Source: WTJX01 sp045106295
GTDB taxonomy: Bacteria > Bacteroidota > Bacteroidia > Cytophagales > JAAEPT01
Assembly (NCBI GenBank): GCA_045106295.1
Contig: JBGCEI010000097.1
Span: 1 to 14,732, forward strand
Direction of reading: 5' to 3'
Length of the DNA stretch: 14,732 nucleotides
A program made the translations under genes and the position numbers. Positions 7,153 through 14,732 of the stretch are shown one piece after another. The notes below the pieces were generated by a model, which had not been told where the DNA came from, did not search any database, and worked only from the letters and a program-made list of their open reading frames with translations. Each line of letters opens with the position of its first letter. Position 1 is the first letter of the stretch.

Positions 7153-8552
7153 TATTTCCCTGTTCCTTTTAGTATGATGGGTATGGTAAAAAATATAATC
7201 CTTAAATCCATTGTTAACGACATATTTTCAATGTAAATAATATCGTATTTCATGCGACGTATCATTTCTTCTACATTCTGAGCATACCCATACTTTACTT
7301 GTCCTAGTGAAGTAATACCTGGCTTCACAGATAATAAATGATTATAATGAGGGACTTCTTTAATTATTTGATCAATAAAATAACGTCTCTCTGGTCTTGG
7401 CCCTACAAGCGACATATGACCTAATAATACATTTAGAAACTGAGGGCTTTCGTCGAGCCTTGTTTTACGCATAAAACGCCCCCATTTTGTAACACGAGGA
7501 TCTCCGCTATACGATAGTAATGGCACACCATTTTCAGAATTGCAAAACATACTTCTGAATTTAATAATTTGAAAAGGGACATTATTCTTCCCTATACGTT
7601 CTTGTAAAAAGAAAATTGGTCCTTTTGATGTAACAGCTGTAATGATTGCCAACGATAAAAACACAGGTATACCTATAATCAAAATAAAAAGAGAAACTAA
7701 GGCATCAAAAACTCGTTTCAAGACACGCTGCCTAATTGATTGAACAGTTTGTTTTACTTCTACTAATGGTACGGCAAAGATATGTTCTACAGTAACAGAG
7801 CCTAATAGAGTCTGGTAGACATCTGGCGTGATTTGAATACGGATATTTAATCCAGCTAATTGACTTAAAATAGACTCTATTTTTTTATGCTCGTTTTTCT
7901 CTAATGCAATAATTACTTGTTCTACTTTATAATGCTGGGTTATTTTTATTAATTCCTTGTAACCACCTAAGTCATCCATTTTTTCAGAGAGGTATGGACT
8001 TTTGTTTTTCCCATTAACAAAACCTATAAAACGATTTCCTAATGTGTAGTTGATTTCTTCTACCTCCTTAAAAATAGTTTCCGCATTACTTTCTGCTCCT
8101 ATTAATAAGGTGTTAAAATAAACTTTTCCTGACCTTAGTAATTCTTTGTAATAGGTAAGAAACAGAAGTCTTGCAATAAAAATGATCAAAAATTGCAATA
8201 AAAAATAGGTGCCTACTGTTTCATAATAGAGCGTGTAATCATCTACTCCTTCATCGTCCAAAAGGAAAACAAAAAAAACAACTATCACTCCTATTGTGGT
8301 GGAGAGAAATAATTTAATGAACTCACCAATTCTAGAATTTCTGTAAACATTATGATAAGATTCGGCAAGAGCGTAAATAAAAACCCAAAAAACACCTATT
8401 AAAACACCCCCTGTAATAGCTCTTACTGACACAAATGATTCTACCTGCTCTCCTAAAATTAACTTACGTAAATAATAAAAAATCACCCAGACAATACCCG
8501 ACAATAAATAGTCAGTAATGATTAATGGATAAGGTTGTTTTTTACTTCTCAA
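7152..8552 (-). CDS. Undecaprenyl-phosphate sugar phosphotransferase (WcaJ/WbaP type)
   Basis: An inner-membrane enzyme of 466 residues that transfers a sugar-1-phosphate, often glucose or galactose, from a nucleotide sugar to undecaprenyl phosphate, starting exopolysaccharide or capsule repeat synthesis. It has four N-terminal membrane helices (about 9-29, 42-64, 81-102, 113-133), a cytoplasmic nucleotide-binding-like region (about 145-245), a further membrane segment near 280-305 and the C-terminal catalytic bacterial sugar transferase domain. Catalytic-domain motifs are KFRSM at 331-335, RLDESPQ with the Asp367-Glu368 pair, the SLVGPRPER segment and KPGITSLGQVKYGY. The start is TTG at 8550-8552, forced by an in-frame stop upstream and no ATG. 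It stands apart from any visible polysaccharide cluster and is followed by ribE. The sugar specificity cannot be read. Confidence 0.93.
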   Translation of the reverse strand: MRSKKQPYPLIITDYLLSGIVWVIFYYLRKLILGEQVESFVSVRAITGGVLIGVFWVFIYALAESYHNVYRNSRIGEFIKLFLSTTIGVIVVFFVFLLDDEGVDDYTLYYETVGTYFLLQFLIIFIARLLFLTYYKELLRSGKVYFNTLLIGAESNAETIFKEVEEINYTLGNRFIGFVNGKNKSPYLSEKMDDLGGYKELIKITQHYKVEQVIIALEKNEHKKIESILSQLAGLNIRIQITPDVYQTLLGSVTVEHIFAVPLVEVKQTVQSIRQRVLKRVFDALVSLFILIIGIPVFLSLAIITAVTSKGPIFFLQERIGKNNVPFQIIKFRSMFCNSENGVPLLSYSGDPRVTKWGRFMRKTRLDESPQFLNVLLGHMSLVGPRPERRYFIDQIIKEVPHYNHLLSVKPGITSLGQVKYGYAQNVEEMIRRMKYDIIYIENMSLTMDLRIIFFTIPIILKGTGK

Positions 8553-8607
8553 AACAGTAGCTAGTGTGGAGGCTGATATTAAATGTATTTTTTATAAAAT
8601 GGAAGTG

Positions 8608-8625
8608 CAAAAATAGGTACATTTG
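8608..8625. promoter_or_regulatory. Candidate back-to-back -7 promoter elements
   Basis: The 95-base gap between the divergent sugar-transferase and pcm genes holds two matches to the Bacteroidota -7 motif TAnnTTTG. TACATTTG at 8618-8625 faces pcm on the plus strand, and TATTTTTG at 8608-8615 faces the sugar transferase on the minus strand. They are two bases apart and at sensible distances from the two starts (about 23 and 56 bases). No clear TTTG -33 element was found for either, so the call rests on the -7 matches and their position alone. Confidence 0.35.
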
Positions 8626-8647
8626 GTGTATTATTCGCTATTTTTTT

Positions 8648-9322
8648 ATGTTATTTAAAGACGACTATAAGCAAAAAGGGTTACGGAATAAACTCGTCTC
8701 TACCTTGCAAAAAAAAGGCATAAAAAATGAAGCTGTTCTTCATGCTATAAATACCATCCCAAGACATTTTTTCTTGGATAATGTATTCACAGAACACGCT
8801 TATCAAGACAAAGCTTTCCCTATTGGTGATGGGCAAACCATCTCACACCCTTATACGGTAGCATTCCAAACTGATTTACTTAGTATTTCAAAAAAAGACA
8901 GGGTACTGGAAATAGGTACTGGTTCAGGTTATCAAGCTTGTGTTTTAGCAGAACTAGGCGTAACTCTTTTTTCTATTGAACAAAGTTTTTATCATTACGA
9001 AAAAGCAAAAGCTTATTTTAAATACTTCAACTATACTAATATTTTTTCTTTTCATGGAGATGGGTCCAAAGGATTGCCTTCAAAAGCCCCTTTTGATAAA
9101 ATATTGGTAACAGCAGCAGCTCCAGTGATACCTGATGACTTAATCAATCAGTTGAAAATTGGAGGTATCTTAATAATCCCTGTAGGTGACATGGAAAAGC
9201 AAGCTATGATCCGTATTACTAAGACAGCTGAAAAGAAAATAAAAAAAGAAACTTTTGGAAACTTTCAATTCGTTCCTTTAGTAGGAGATAATGGATGGCA
9301 AAAGAAAACAACAAACATATGA
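8648..9322 (+). CDS. pcm: Protein-L-isoaspartate O-methyltransferase
   Basis: A cytosolic repair enzyme that methylates L-isoaspartyl residues of aged proteins with S-adenosylmethionine. It is 224 residues from the ATG at 8648; an upstream in-frame ATG at 8564 would add 28 residues of Trp/Ile/Cys-rich sequence across the promoter region and was rejected. The family hallmark GDGQTISHPYTVA is at 60-72. The methyltransferase motif I VLEIGTGSGYQA is at 86-97. The motif near DKILVTAAAP and the GGILIIPVG strand follow as expected. An eight-A run at 8709-8716 lies inside the coding region, but the frame is intact. The 3' end overlaps the thioesterase gene, so the two are co-transcribed. Pcm is often important in stationary phase; nothing here shows regulation beyond the candidate promoter. 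Confidence 0.95.
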   Translation: MLFKDDYKQKGLRNKLVSTLQKKGIKNEAVLHAINTIPRHFFLDNVFTEHAYQDKAFPIGDGQTISHPYTVAFQTDLLSISKKDRVLEIGTGSGYQACVLAELGVTLFSIEQSFYHYEKAKAYFKYFNYTNIFSFHGDGSKGLPSKAPFDKILVTAAAPVIPDDLINQLKIGGILIIPVGDMEKQAMIRITKTAEKKIKKETFGNFQFVPLVGDNGWQKKTTNI

Positions 9323-9843
9323 CACCCTCAAAAACACCTAGTGTTTCTGCCACTACAATGACAGAAATGATTATGCCTAATGATACCAATCCGTTAAATA
9401 ACTTGATGGGAGGTAAGTTGATGCACTTCATGGATATTGCTGGAGCAATAGCTGCTCAAAAGCATGGTAACAAAATAGTGGTTACAGCATCTGTAGACAA
9501 TATTTCTTTCCAACAACCTATCCGCTTAGGTAGTGTTGTTACAATAGAAGCAAAGTTAACACGTGCCTTCTCATCCTCCATGGAAGTCCATATTGAAGTC
9601 ACTTCTGAATACATTCCAGAGGGAACAAAAGTTAAAAGTCATGAAGCATTTTTCACTTATGTAGCAGTGGATGAGAATACAAAAAAACCAACTCGAGTAC
9701 CTGAATTAATTCCAGAAACAGAAGAAGAAAAAGGATTATTCGAAAGTGCTTTAACAAGAAGAACATTACGGCTAGTAATGGCAGGAAGAATAGCTCCCGA
9801 AGATGCAAGTTTAGATATTGCTTCTTTAGTTTCGAGCCGTTAA
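9295..9843 (+). CDS. Acyl-CoA thioesterase, hotdog fold
   Basis: A cytosolic enzyme of 182 residues of the hotdog-fold acyl-CoA thioesterase group (YciA/BACH-like), which hydrolyses fatty acyl-CoA to free acid and CoA. The characteristic helix segment NPLNNLMGGKLMHFMD is at 32-47, with Asp47 the expected catalytic residue, followed by VTASVDNISFQQPI and VTIEAKLTRAFSSSMEVHIEV. The start at 9295 is favoured by an AGGAG at 9283-9287, one of the few good Shine-Dalgarno matches in the window. An alternative ATG at 9319 gives a four-base ATGA overlap with pcm and cannot be excluded. The C-terminal 40 or so residues are acidic, then helical. Chain-length preference is not readable. Confidence 0.93.
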   Translation: MAKENNKHMTPSKTPSVSATTMTEMIMPNDTNPLNNLMGGKLMHFMDIAGAIAAQKHGNKIVVTASVDNISFQQPIRLGSVVTIEAKLTRAFSSSMEVHIEVTSEYIPEGTKVKSHEAFFTYVAVDENTKKPTRVPELIPETEEEKGLFESALTRRTLRLVMAGRIAPEDASLDIASLVSSR

Positions 9844-9928
9844 CTAAACTTCTTTTAGGTAAACGATGTTTAAAATAATTAACAGTGAATAATTAGTAAT
9901 TAAAAGAACTAGTATCCCATTAATTTAA

Positions 9929-10561
9929 ATGAATAGAATCAATACTATACTCTTCTTTATTTTCCTTTTTGGAATAACAAATCCTATTGCTGTGTATGGG
10001 CAAAAAGAAAAAGAGCTTGTCCAAGTGTCCGGTTTAGTCGTATCTAGTGATTCTAATGCTTTTGGTATCATTAGCGCATTTGTATACGTAAAAAGCTCAG
10101 GGAGAGGTGCTATTACAAACAGTGTAGGGTATTTTTCTTTTCCTTGTTTAGCAGGTGACTTAATCACAGTTAGTCACTTAGGCTACAAAAAACAGACATT
10201 TTCAGTACCCTCAGATACTTCTGGAACACTATCCTACCTTATTGAAATGGTGAAAGACACAACCATTCTTCCTGTTGTAGAAATAAGCTATTTCCCTACA
10301 GAAAAAGCCTTTAAAAAAGCCATACTAAACGCTAGCCTTTCAAAAGATTATTCCAACCTGGATAATAACTTGAATAATCAGATTATGGAACGGCTAATGG
10401 CTAGTAGTGGAACAAGTGCAAGCCTTAACTACTCCTATTATATCAACAAACAGGTTAATGTAGATGAGCGCCGTTACCTAACTCCATCCATTTCTGTATT
10501 AGACCCATTTGCTTGGAGAAGTTTTATAAAAGGCTTGAAAAAAAGAAAGAAAAAGAAATAA
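9929..10561 (+). CDS. Exported protein with carboxypeptidase-regulatory-like domain
   Basis: A 210-residue protein with a signal peptide (about 1-24, likely cut before Gln25). After it comes a single beta-sandwich of the carboxypeptidase regulatory-like type (about 31-108): VSGLVVSSDSNAFGIISAFVYV, then RGAITNSVGYFSF and SHLGYKKQTFSVP. The region after about 110 (VVEISYFPTEKAFKKAILNA, LNNQIMERLMAS, DPFAWRSFIKGL) fits a Bacteroidota family I recognise by pattern but cannot name. It ends in a lysine-rich tail. No enzyme active site is visible. Such domains also occur at the start of TonB-dependent SusC-type transporters, but there is no barrel here. It overlaps the next gene by one base (TAATG), so the two form a unit, probably in the periplasm or cell envelope. 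An 85-base AT-rich gap precedes it, with no clear promoter. Confidence 0.85.
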   Translation: MNRINTILFFIFLFGITNPIAVYGQKEKELVQVSGLVVSSDSNAFGIISAFVYVKSSGRGAITNSVGYFSFPCLAGDLITVSHLGYKKQTFSVPSDTSGTLSYLIEMVKDTTILPVVEISYFPTEKAFKKAILNASLSKDYSNLDNNLNNQIMERLMASSGTSASLNYSYYINKQVNVDERRYLTPSISVLDPFAWRSFIKGLKKRKKKK

Positions 10562-11991
10562 TGTTTTCGAAACTACTCTATGTTTGCTTATCATGCCTAC
10601 TGTTCTCGCAGTTTACACAAGCTGCAACTCAAGACAGCTGTCTTTTTTCTATCCAAAACGATGAAAAATATTGGATAGAACCAATTGATACAAATGGTTT
10701 AATCTATGTACGTCTACAAGGAAATACCAGGCAATCGTTAGAACTAATAACCTATGACACTTCATTTACCGAATTAAAAAAAATAAACTATGCCATTCCT
10801 AAAAAATATTACTTCCGTTTAAAGAAACAGTACAACTCTTTTTACTATGTACTTGCCTCTGATAAAGTAAATAAAAAATATATTCTCATCACTGTTGACA
10901 TAAAAAAACTAACTTTTACAGAAACTTATTTCACAACTTACATCAATAGTTCCCCTACAAAACTACATGTATTAGGAGACTACGCTTACATAGCTGGTAT
11001 GCTCAAAAATAAACCAACCATAACACAAGTTTCTATTTCGAAAAAAAGAGCTAAAGTAATCCCTTTCCCTATGCAAGGACATGGTATGGTTCAAAGTATG
11101 GTATCCAACAAAAAAATGGAACTCTTAGATATTCTATTATACTCTTCCCACAAAAAAGAAAACTTTGCAGAACTATTATCATTTGATATGAATGGGAAAC
11201 AAAAAAACCGTAGAAAAGTAAAGCTCACAAAAGAAAATCACCTACAGTCTGCTTCATTAGACAGGAAGTCTCGGGATATCATCAATGTATTGGGCACTTA
11301 TTCTAATGATTTAAAAGGATCACATGGAATTTATCATATCACCTACGCCAAAGAAAGTACAATCAAACTATACCCTATTTCTTTATTCACTCACTACTAT
11401 GATTTTTTACCTGAAAAGGCACAAACACAAATAAAACAACAAATCATTAAAAGGAAAGAAAAAAACAAGCCTGTTTCTTTTTCAGACCACCTACTGATTC
11501 ATCCACTCGTCCGTTTTGACGACTATAATTTATTAATTGCAGAAGCTTATCAACCAACTTATAGACAGGAACCTTTCATCACTTACATATTTGGAAGACA
11601 AACAATTCAATACCGCACCGTTTTTGATGGTTGGCAAAAATCTCATTTCATTCATGCTACTATCCGGAATGATGGGGAAATGGTAGAAAATGGAAGTATT
11701 AAACTAACTAATAGTAAAAGTTTCACATTATCTAAAGCAGTACTCTCACAAGACAACTCTATCTTTTACAAAACACCCGATGGACTCACTAAATTAATCA
11801 TTGATAAAAAAACAGGGCGTTTATCGAATGAAGAAAAAATCATACCTCATAAAAAAAATAATTCCAATAGTAACTATCGCTATTGGTATAGCAACACACT
11901 ATTGGAATCATCAATATCTAAAGAACGGTGGTCTCTAATGCGATCATTCGCAAGAGAGACTATTACACTTAAAAAAATAAAGCTCCCTTAG
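10561..11991 (+). CDS. Exported protein of unknown function, 476 residues
   Basis: I do not recognise a named family. The start is the ATG at 10561, overlapping the stop of the gene before; a longer frame from 10513 would put a lysine-rich stretch ahead of the signal peptide and was rejected. The signal peptide is about 1-21 (ends TQAA). The mature part is rich in short beta-strand-like segments with aromatic and lysine residues, which suggests a beta-propeller or similar fold. The segment AEAYQPTYR (327-335) followed by FDGW (355-358) and an alternating strand region resembles a motif I remember from unnamed secreted Bacteroidota proteins. No lipoprotein cysteine, catalytic motif or C-terminal sorting domain is seen. 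Coupled translation with the carboxypeptidase-regulatory-like protein suggests a joint envelope role. The last four bases overlap rpoD on the other strand. Confidence 0.8.
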   Translation: MFSKLLYVCLSCLLFSQFTQAATQDSCLFSIQNDEKYWIEPIDTNGLIYVRLQGNTRQSLELITYDTSFTELKKINYAIPKKYYFRLKKQYNSFYYVLASDKVNKKYILITVDIKKLTFTETYFTTYINSSPTKLHVLGDYAYIAGMLKNKPTITQVSISKKRAKVIPFPMQGHGMVQSMVSNKKMELLDILLYSSHKKENFAELLSFDMNGKQKNRRKVKLTKENHLQSASLDRKSRDIINVLGTYSNDLKGSHGIYHITYAKESTIKLYPISLFTHYYDFLPEKAQTQIKQQIIKRKEKNKPVSFSDHLLIHPLVRFDDYNLLIAEAYQPTYRQEPFITYIFGRQTIQYRTVFDGWQKSHFIHATIRNDGEMVENGSIKLTNSKSFTLSKAVLSQDNSIFYKTPDGLTKLIIDKKTGRLSNEEKIIPHKKNNSNSNYRYWYSNTLLESSISKERWSLMRSFARETITLKKIKLP

Positions 11992-12851
11992 CCTAAGTAG
12001 GGTTTCAAAGCTTTACTTCTTGAGGTGTGTCTCAGCCTTCTAATTGCTTTTTCTTTAATCTGACGAACTCTCTCTCTTGTGAGGTCAAATCGTTCACCTA
12101 TTTCTTCTAATGTCATTGGATGTTCTCCATTTAACCCAAAATAAAGCGCTATTACATCTGCTTCACGTTGTGTTAATGTAGATAATGCTCGTTGAACCTC
12201 TCTCCTCAATGAATCGTTCATCAACTCAGAATCAGGAGTTACATCACCGTCATTCTCTAATACATCTAATAAGGTGTTATCTTCTCCTTGCACAAAAGGA
12301 GCATCCATAGAAACATGTCTACCTGATATCTTCAATGTATCCACTACCTCATTAGTAGTTACCTCTAATACTGTAGCTAATTCTTCTGGAGAAGGCTCAC
12401 GCTCAAATTTTTGCTCAAGCTCTGAAAAAGTTTTTGAAATTTTATTCAAAGAACCTACTCTGTTTAAAGGAAGCCTTACAATCCTAGATTGTTCTGCTAA
12501 TGCTTGTAAAATAGATTGTCTAATCCACCATACCGCATAGGAGATAAATTTAAACCCTCTTGTTTCATCGAAACGTTGAGCAGCTTTAATTAAACCTAAA
12601 TTACCTTCATTAATCAAATCACCTAAAGAAAGACCTTGATTTTGGTATTGTTTTGCTACTGATACTACAAAACGTAGATTAGCTTTTGTTAATTTTTCAA
12701 GAGCCAGTTGGTCTCCTTCTTTAATTCTCTTGGCTAAATCCACCTCTTCATCAGGTGTTAACAGATCTACTTTTCCAATCTCTTGAAGATACTTATCAAG
12801 AGATTGACTCTCTCTGTTTGTTATTTGTTTGCTTATTTTAAGCTGTCTCAT
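11988..12851 (-). CDS. rpoD: Primary sigma factor of RNA polymerase
   Basis: The housekeeping sigma factor of 287 residues, the short form typical of Bacteroidota, lacking region 1.1 and the long non-conserved insert. Region 1.2 begins with SLDKYLQEIG (17-26). Region 2 contains NLRFVVSVAKQY (58-69), the polymerase-binding GLSLGDLINEGNLGLIKAA (73-91) and the -10 recognition helix SYAVWWIRQSI (104-114). Region 3 follows to about 210. Region 4 has the helix-turn-helix TLEEIGERFDLTRERVRQIKEKAIRRL (247-273). Its factors read the TTTG/TAnnTTTG promoters of this phylum. It lies 72 bases after pnp on the same strand, as in related genomes. Whether it has its own promoter in that gap is unclear; TATACTTT at 12861-12868 is only a weak -7 match. 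Confidence 0.98.
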   Translation of the reverse strand: MRQLKISKQITNRESQSLDKYLQEIGKVDLLTPDEEVDLAKRIKEGDQLALEKLTKANLRFVVSVAKQYQNQGLSLGDLINEGNLGLIKAAQRFDETRGFKFISYAVWWIRQSILQALAEQSRIVRLPLNRVGSLNKISKTFSELEQKFEREPSPEELATVLEVTTNEVVDTLKISGRHVSMDAPFVQGEDNTLLDVLENDGDVTPDSELMNDSLRREVQRALSTLTQREADVIALYFGLNGEHPMTLEEIGERFDLTRERVRQIKEKAIRRLRHTSRSKALKPYLG

Positions 12852-12923
12852 ACTAACTTAAAAGTATAATGTCCATCTATTAATGAACGTAATTACTGAA
12901 AAAAAGTTTTAGAAAAGGCGTTT
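12852..12923. other. Short spacer between pnp and rpoD
   Basis: Seventy-two AT-rich bases separate the pnp stop from the rpoD start on the minus strand. I found no stable G-C-rich hairpin with a T tract, so read-through from pnp into rpoD seems likely. A weak promoter-like TATACTTT at 12861-12868 lies about 10 bases before the rpoD start codon, which is close for a -7 element. Confidence 0.4.
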
Positions 12924-14732
12924 TTATTTTGCTGTTTCAGGTTTTGGTAACAAAACCTTTCTCGAAAGCTTAAATTTACCAGATCTCTTATCGATATCTA
13001 ATAATTTAATTTTCAACACTTCACCTACCTCCATAATATCTTCTACATTCTCTATTCTTTCCCACTTGATCTCGGAGATATGAAGTAAGCCTTCTTTACC
13101 AGGCATAAACTCAATTACAGCTCCGAATGGTAGAATAGATTTCACTGTACCATCATACGTCTCTCCTATTTCAGGATCGGTAGTCATGTTTACAATTCTC
13201 TCTCTTGCTGCTTCTAATGCTGCTTTATCTGATGCAAAGATATTAACTTTCCCTTTTCCTTCAGGAGTTTCTCTTACCATAACAGTGGTCCCTGTAGACT
13301 TCTGTAGTTCTTGGATATTTTTACCACCTGGACCAATTACAGCACCTATCTTATCTCCGTTGATGATAACATCAACACATCTTGGAGCACTATCTTTAAA
13401 GTCATCGTTAGGAGCGTTAATAGTTTTTAGCATCTCATCTAAGATATGTAACCTACCTTCTTTTGCTTGAAGTAATGCTTCTTCTAATATTTGATAAGGA
13501 AGACCATCTACTTTGATGTCCATTTGACAAGCAGTAATTCCTTTAGTAGTACCTGTTACTTTAAAGTCCATGTCTCCTAAGTGATCTTCATCTCCTAAAA
13601 TATCAGACAATACAGCGTACTTACCTGTTTTACTATCAGATATTAATCCCATAGCAATACCAGATACTGGTGCATCTATTTGAATACCTCCATCCATTAA
13701 TGCTAATGTACCTGCACAAACAGTTGCCATTGAGGACGAACCGTTTGATTCTAAAATATCAGAGATCAAACGAATAGTGTATGAATCGTATTTATCGAAT
13801 GGTATTACTTTTTTCAACGCTCTGTGAGCTAAGTTACCATGTCCTACTTCTCTTCTACCTGGCCCTCTATTTGGTCTTACTTCCCCAGTTGAGAAACCAG
13901 GAAAGTTGTAGTGAAGTATAAATGGACTAGTACCAGAATAAACAGCACCATCGATCATTTGCTCATTTAACTTAGTACCCAATGTCAAAGACGTTAATGA
14001 TTGTGTTTCTCCTCTTGTAAATACAGCTGAACCGTGTGCTTTTGGTAGGTAACCTACTTCTGACCAGATAGGTCTTACTTGGTTCAAGTCTCTTCCGTCT
14101 AAACGTTTTCTATCTTCAAGAACCATTTCCCTGATGGCCTCTTTCTCTAGGTCGTGGTAATATTTCTTAGCTAAAGAAATAGTAATTTCTTCAGTATCTT
14201 CTGGCAACGCTTCGATAAATGCATCGATGATTGCTCCAAAAGATTTCTTTCTTTCATCCTTAGAAGGATTCTTTAGTCTTGCTGCTGCTAATACTTGGTC
14301 TTTCAACTCAGCAAAGATTCTATTTTTTAATGCTTCATCGTTTTCCTCATGAGAATATTCTCTTTTCTCAGTAGTACCTGCTAATTTCTCTAATTCTTTT
14401 TGTGCTTTACACTGAACTTTGATTGCTTCATGAGCAACTTTAATTGCTTCAAGCATTTCAAGTTCGGAAACTTGCTCCATTTCACCTTCCACCATCAGAA
14501 TATTCTCTTCTGATGCGGCAATAGTCATATCAATATCAGATGCTGCTAATTGTGTTTGAGACGGGTTAATTACAAACTCACCTTCTACTCTACCTACACG
14601 TACTTCAGAAATAGGGCCTGCAAACGGAATATCCGATACCATTAATGCTGCTGATGCTGCTAATGCGGCTAATGGCTCTGGCATTACATCGTCTCCTGCA
14701 GAATGTAATGTTACCATTACTTGAGTGTCAGC
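12924..14732 (-). CDS. pnp: Polyribonucleotide nucleotidyltransferase (PNPase), N-terminus missing
   Basis: PNPase degrades RNA 3' to 5' by phosphorolysis and takes part in mRNA turnover. The frame is open to the window edge; the first residues there, ADTQV, belong to the first RNase PH domain, so roughly the first 90-100 residues lie outside. An in-frame ATG at 14717 is internal, not the start. In order: the end of RNase PH domain one, the helical domain, RNase PH domain two with GRREVGHGNLAHRAL, GSSSMATVCAG and the metal-binding aspartates of LGDEDHLGDMDFKVTGT, then a KH domain with IGAVIGPGGKNIQEL (around 13300-13355) and a C-terminal S1 domain (about 12960-13165: GTVKSILPFGAVIEFMPGKEGLLHISEI). 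The S1 domain is followed by only a short tail. rpoD lies downstream. Confidence 0.98.
   Translation of the reverse strand, partial: ADTQVMVTLHSAGDDVMPEPLAALAASAALMVSDIPFAGPISEVRVGRVEGEFVINPSQTQLAASDIDMTIAASEENILMVEGEMEQVSELEMLEAIKVAHEAIKVQCKAQKELEKLAGTTEKREYSHEENDEALKNRIFAELKDQVLAAARLKNPSKDERKKSFGAIIDAFIEALPEDTEEITISLAKKYYHDLEKEAIREMVLEDRKRLDGRDLNQVRPIWSEVGYLPKAHGSAVFTRGETQSLTSLTLGTKLNEQMIDGAVYSGTSPFILHYNFPGFSTGEVRPNRGPGRREVGHGNLAHRALKKVIPFDKYDSYTIRLISDILESNGSSSMATVCAGTLALMDGGIQIDAPVSGIAMGLISDSKTGKYAVLSDILGDEDHLGDMDFKVTGTTKGITACQMDIKVDGLPYQILEEALLQAKEGRLHILDEMLKTINAPNDDFKDSAPRCVDVIINGDKIGAVIGPGGKNIQELQKSTGTTVMVRETPEGKGKVNIFASDKAALEAARERIVNMTTDPEIGETYDGTVKSILPFGAVIEFMPGKEGLLHISEIKWERIENVEDIMEVGEVLKIKLLDIDKRSGKFKLSRKVLLPKPETAK

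Noticed and set aside
8564..8647. N-terminal extension of pcm from an upstream ATG
   Set aside because: The added residues are unlike any Pcm N-terminus and would cover the candidate promoter; the ATG at 8648 gives the usual length.
8709..8716. Run of eight A inside pcm as a phase-variation tract
   Set aside because: Short A runs are expected in such AT-rich DNA, the frame is intact, and pcm is not a typical phase-variable gene.
9844..9928. AT-rich gap before the secreted pair as a repeat or small mobile element
   Set aside because: Phrases like ATTAAC and AATTAGTAATT recur loosely but form no clear inverted or direct repeat, and no second copy was found in the window.
12274..12540. Plus-strand open frame opposite rpoD, and a similar one at 13186-13470 opposite pnp
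   Set aside because: Both lie wholly antisense to highly conserved genes and show no family resemblance.
1..14732. CRISPR array, tRNA genes, riboswitch, intact transposon or defence island
   Set aside because: I looked for regularly spaced repeats, cloverleaf ends, conserved riboswitch leaders and transposase motifs, and saw none. Apart from the Bro-N gene the content is housekeeping.

Overview
The window is AT-rich bacterial chromosome from Bacteroidota, most likely an aerobic member of the order Cytophagales. Four things point there. The 287-residue primary sigma factor is of the short Bacteroidota type and follows pnp. A DUF1599 gene is linked to a DoxX/BT_3928-type membrane protein next to folP. 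A secreted carboxypeptidase-regulatory-like protein is present. Good Shine-Dalgarno sequences are mostly absent, and several genes start with GTG or TTG. The oxygen-dependent HemF indicates aerobic life. Species cannot be named from the sequence. I saw no tRNA, rRNA, CRISPR array or intact insertion sequence.

Layout. At 1-440 (minus) lies the N-terminal part of folP, cut by the window edge. At 441-1927 lies the only accessory-looking region: a solitary Bro-N/DinD-like gene (643-1476, minus) inside the divergent spacer between folP and the plus-strand operon, plus about 450 bases with no intact gene and one possible gene remnant. At 1928-6581 lies a tight six-gene plus-strand operon: DUF1599 protein, DoxX-type membrane protein, orphan ABC permease, shikimate kinase, HemF and a PAP2 phosphatase. 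At 6565-8552 (minus) lie a polyprenyl-phosphate sugar transferase and riboflavin synthase, overlapping by one base. At 8648-9843 (plus) lie pcm and an acyl-CoA thioesterase. At 9929-11991 (plus) lies a two-gene pair for exported proteins of unknown role. At 11988-14732 (minus) lie pnp (5' end outside the window) and rpoD.

How the genes fit together. Most are housekeeping genes. AroK feeds chorismate and hence p-aminobenzoate to FolP. HemF makes heme precursors and RibE makes riboflavin. The sugar transferase starts polysaccharide assembly on undecaprenyl phosphate, and a PAP2 enzyme can recycle such lipid phosphates. PNPase and RpoD are core RNA machinery. The least understood parts are the duplicated DUF1599 protein beside folP, the lone Bro-N gene, the permease without partners, and the secreted pair abutting rpoD. 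I found no clear multi-gene undescribed defence or mobile system, and the findings are scored accordingly.
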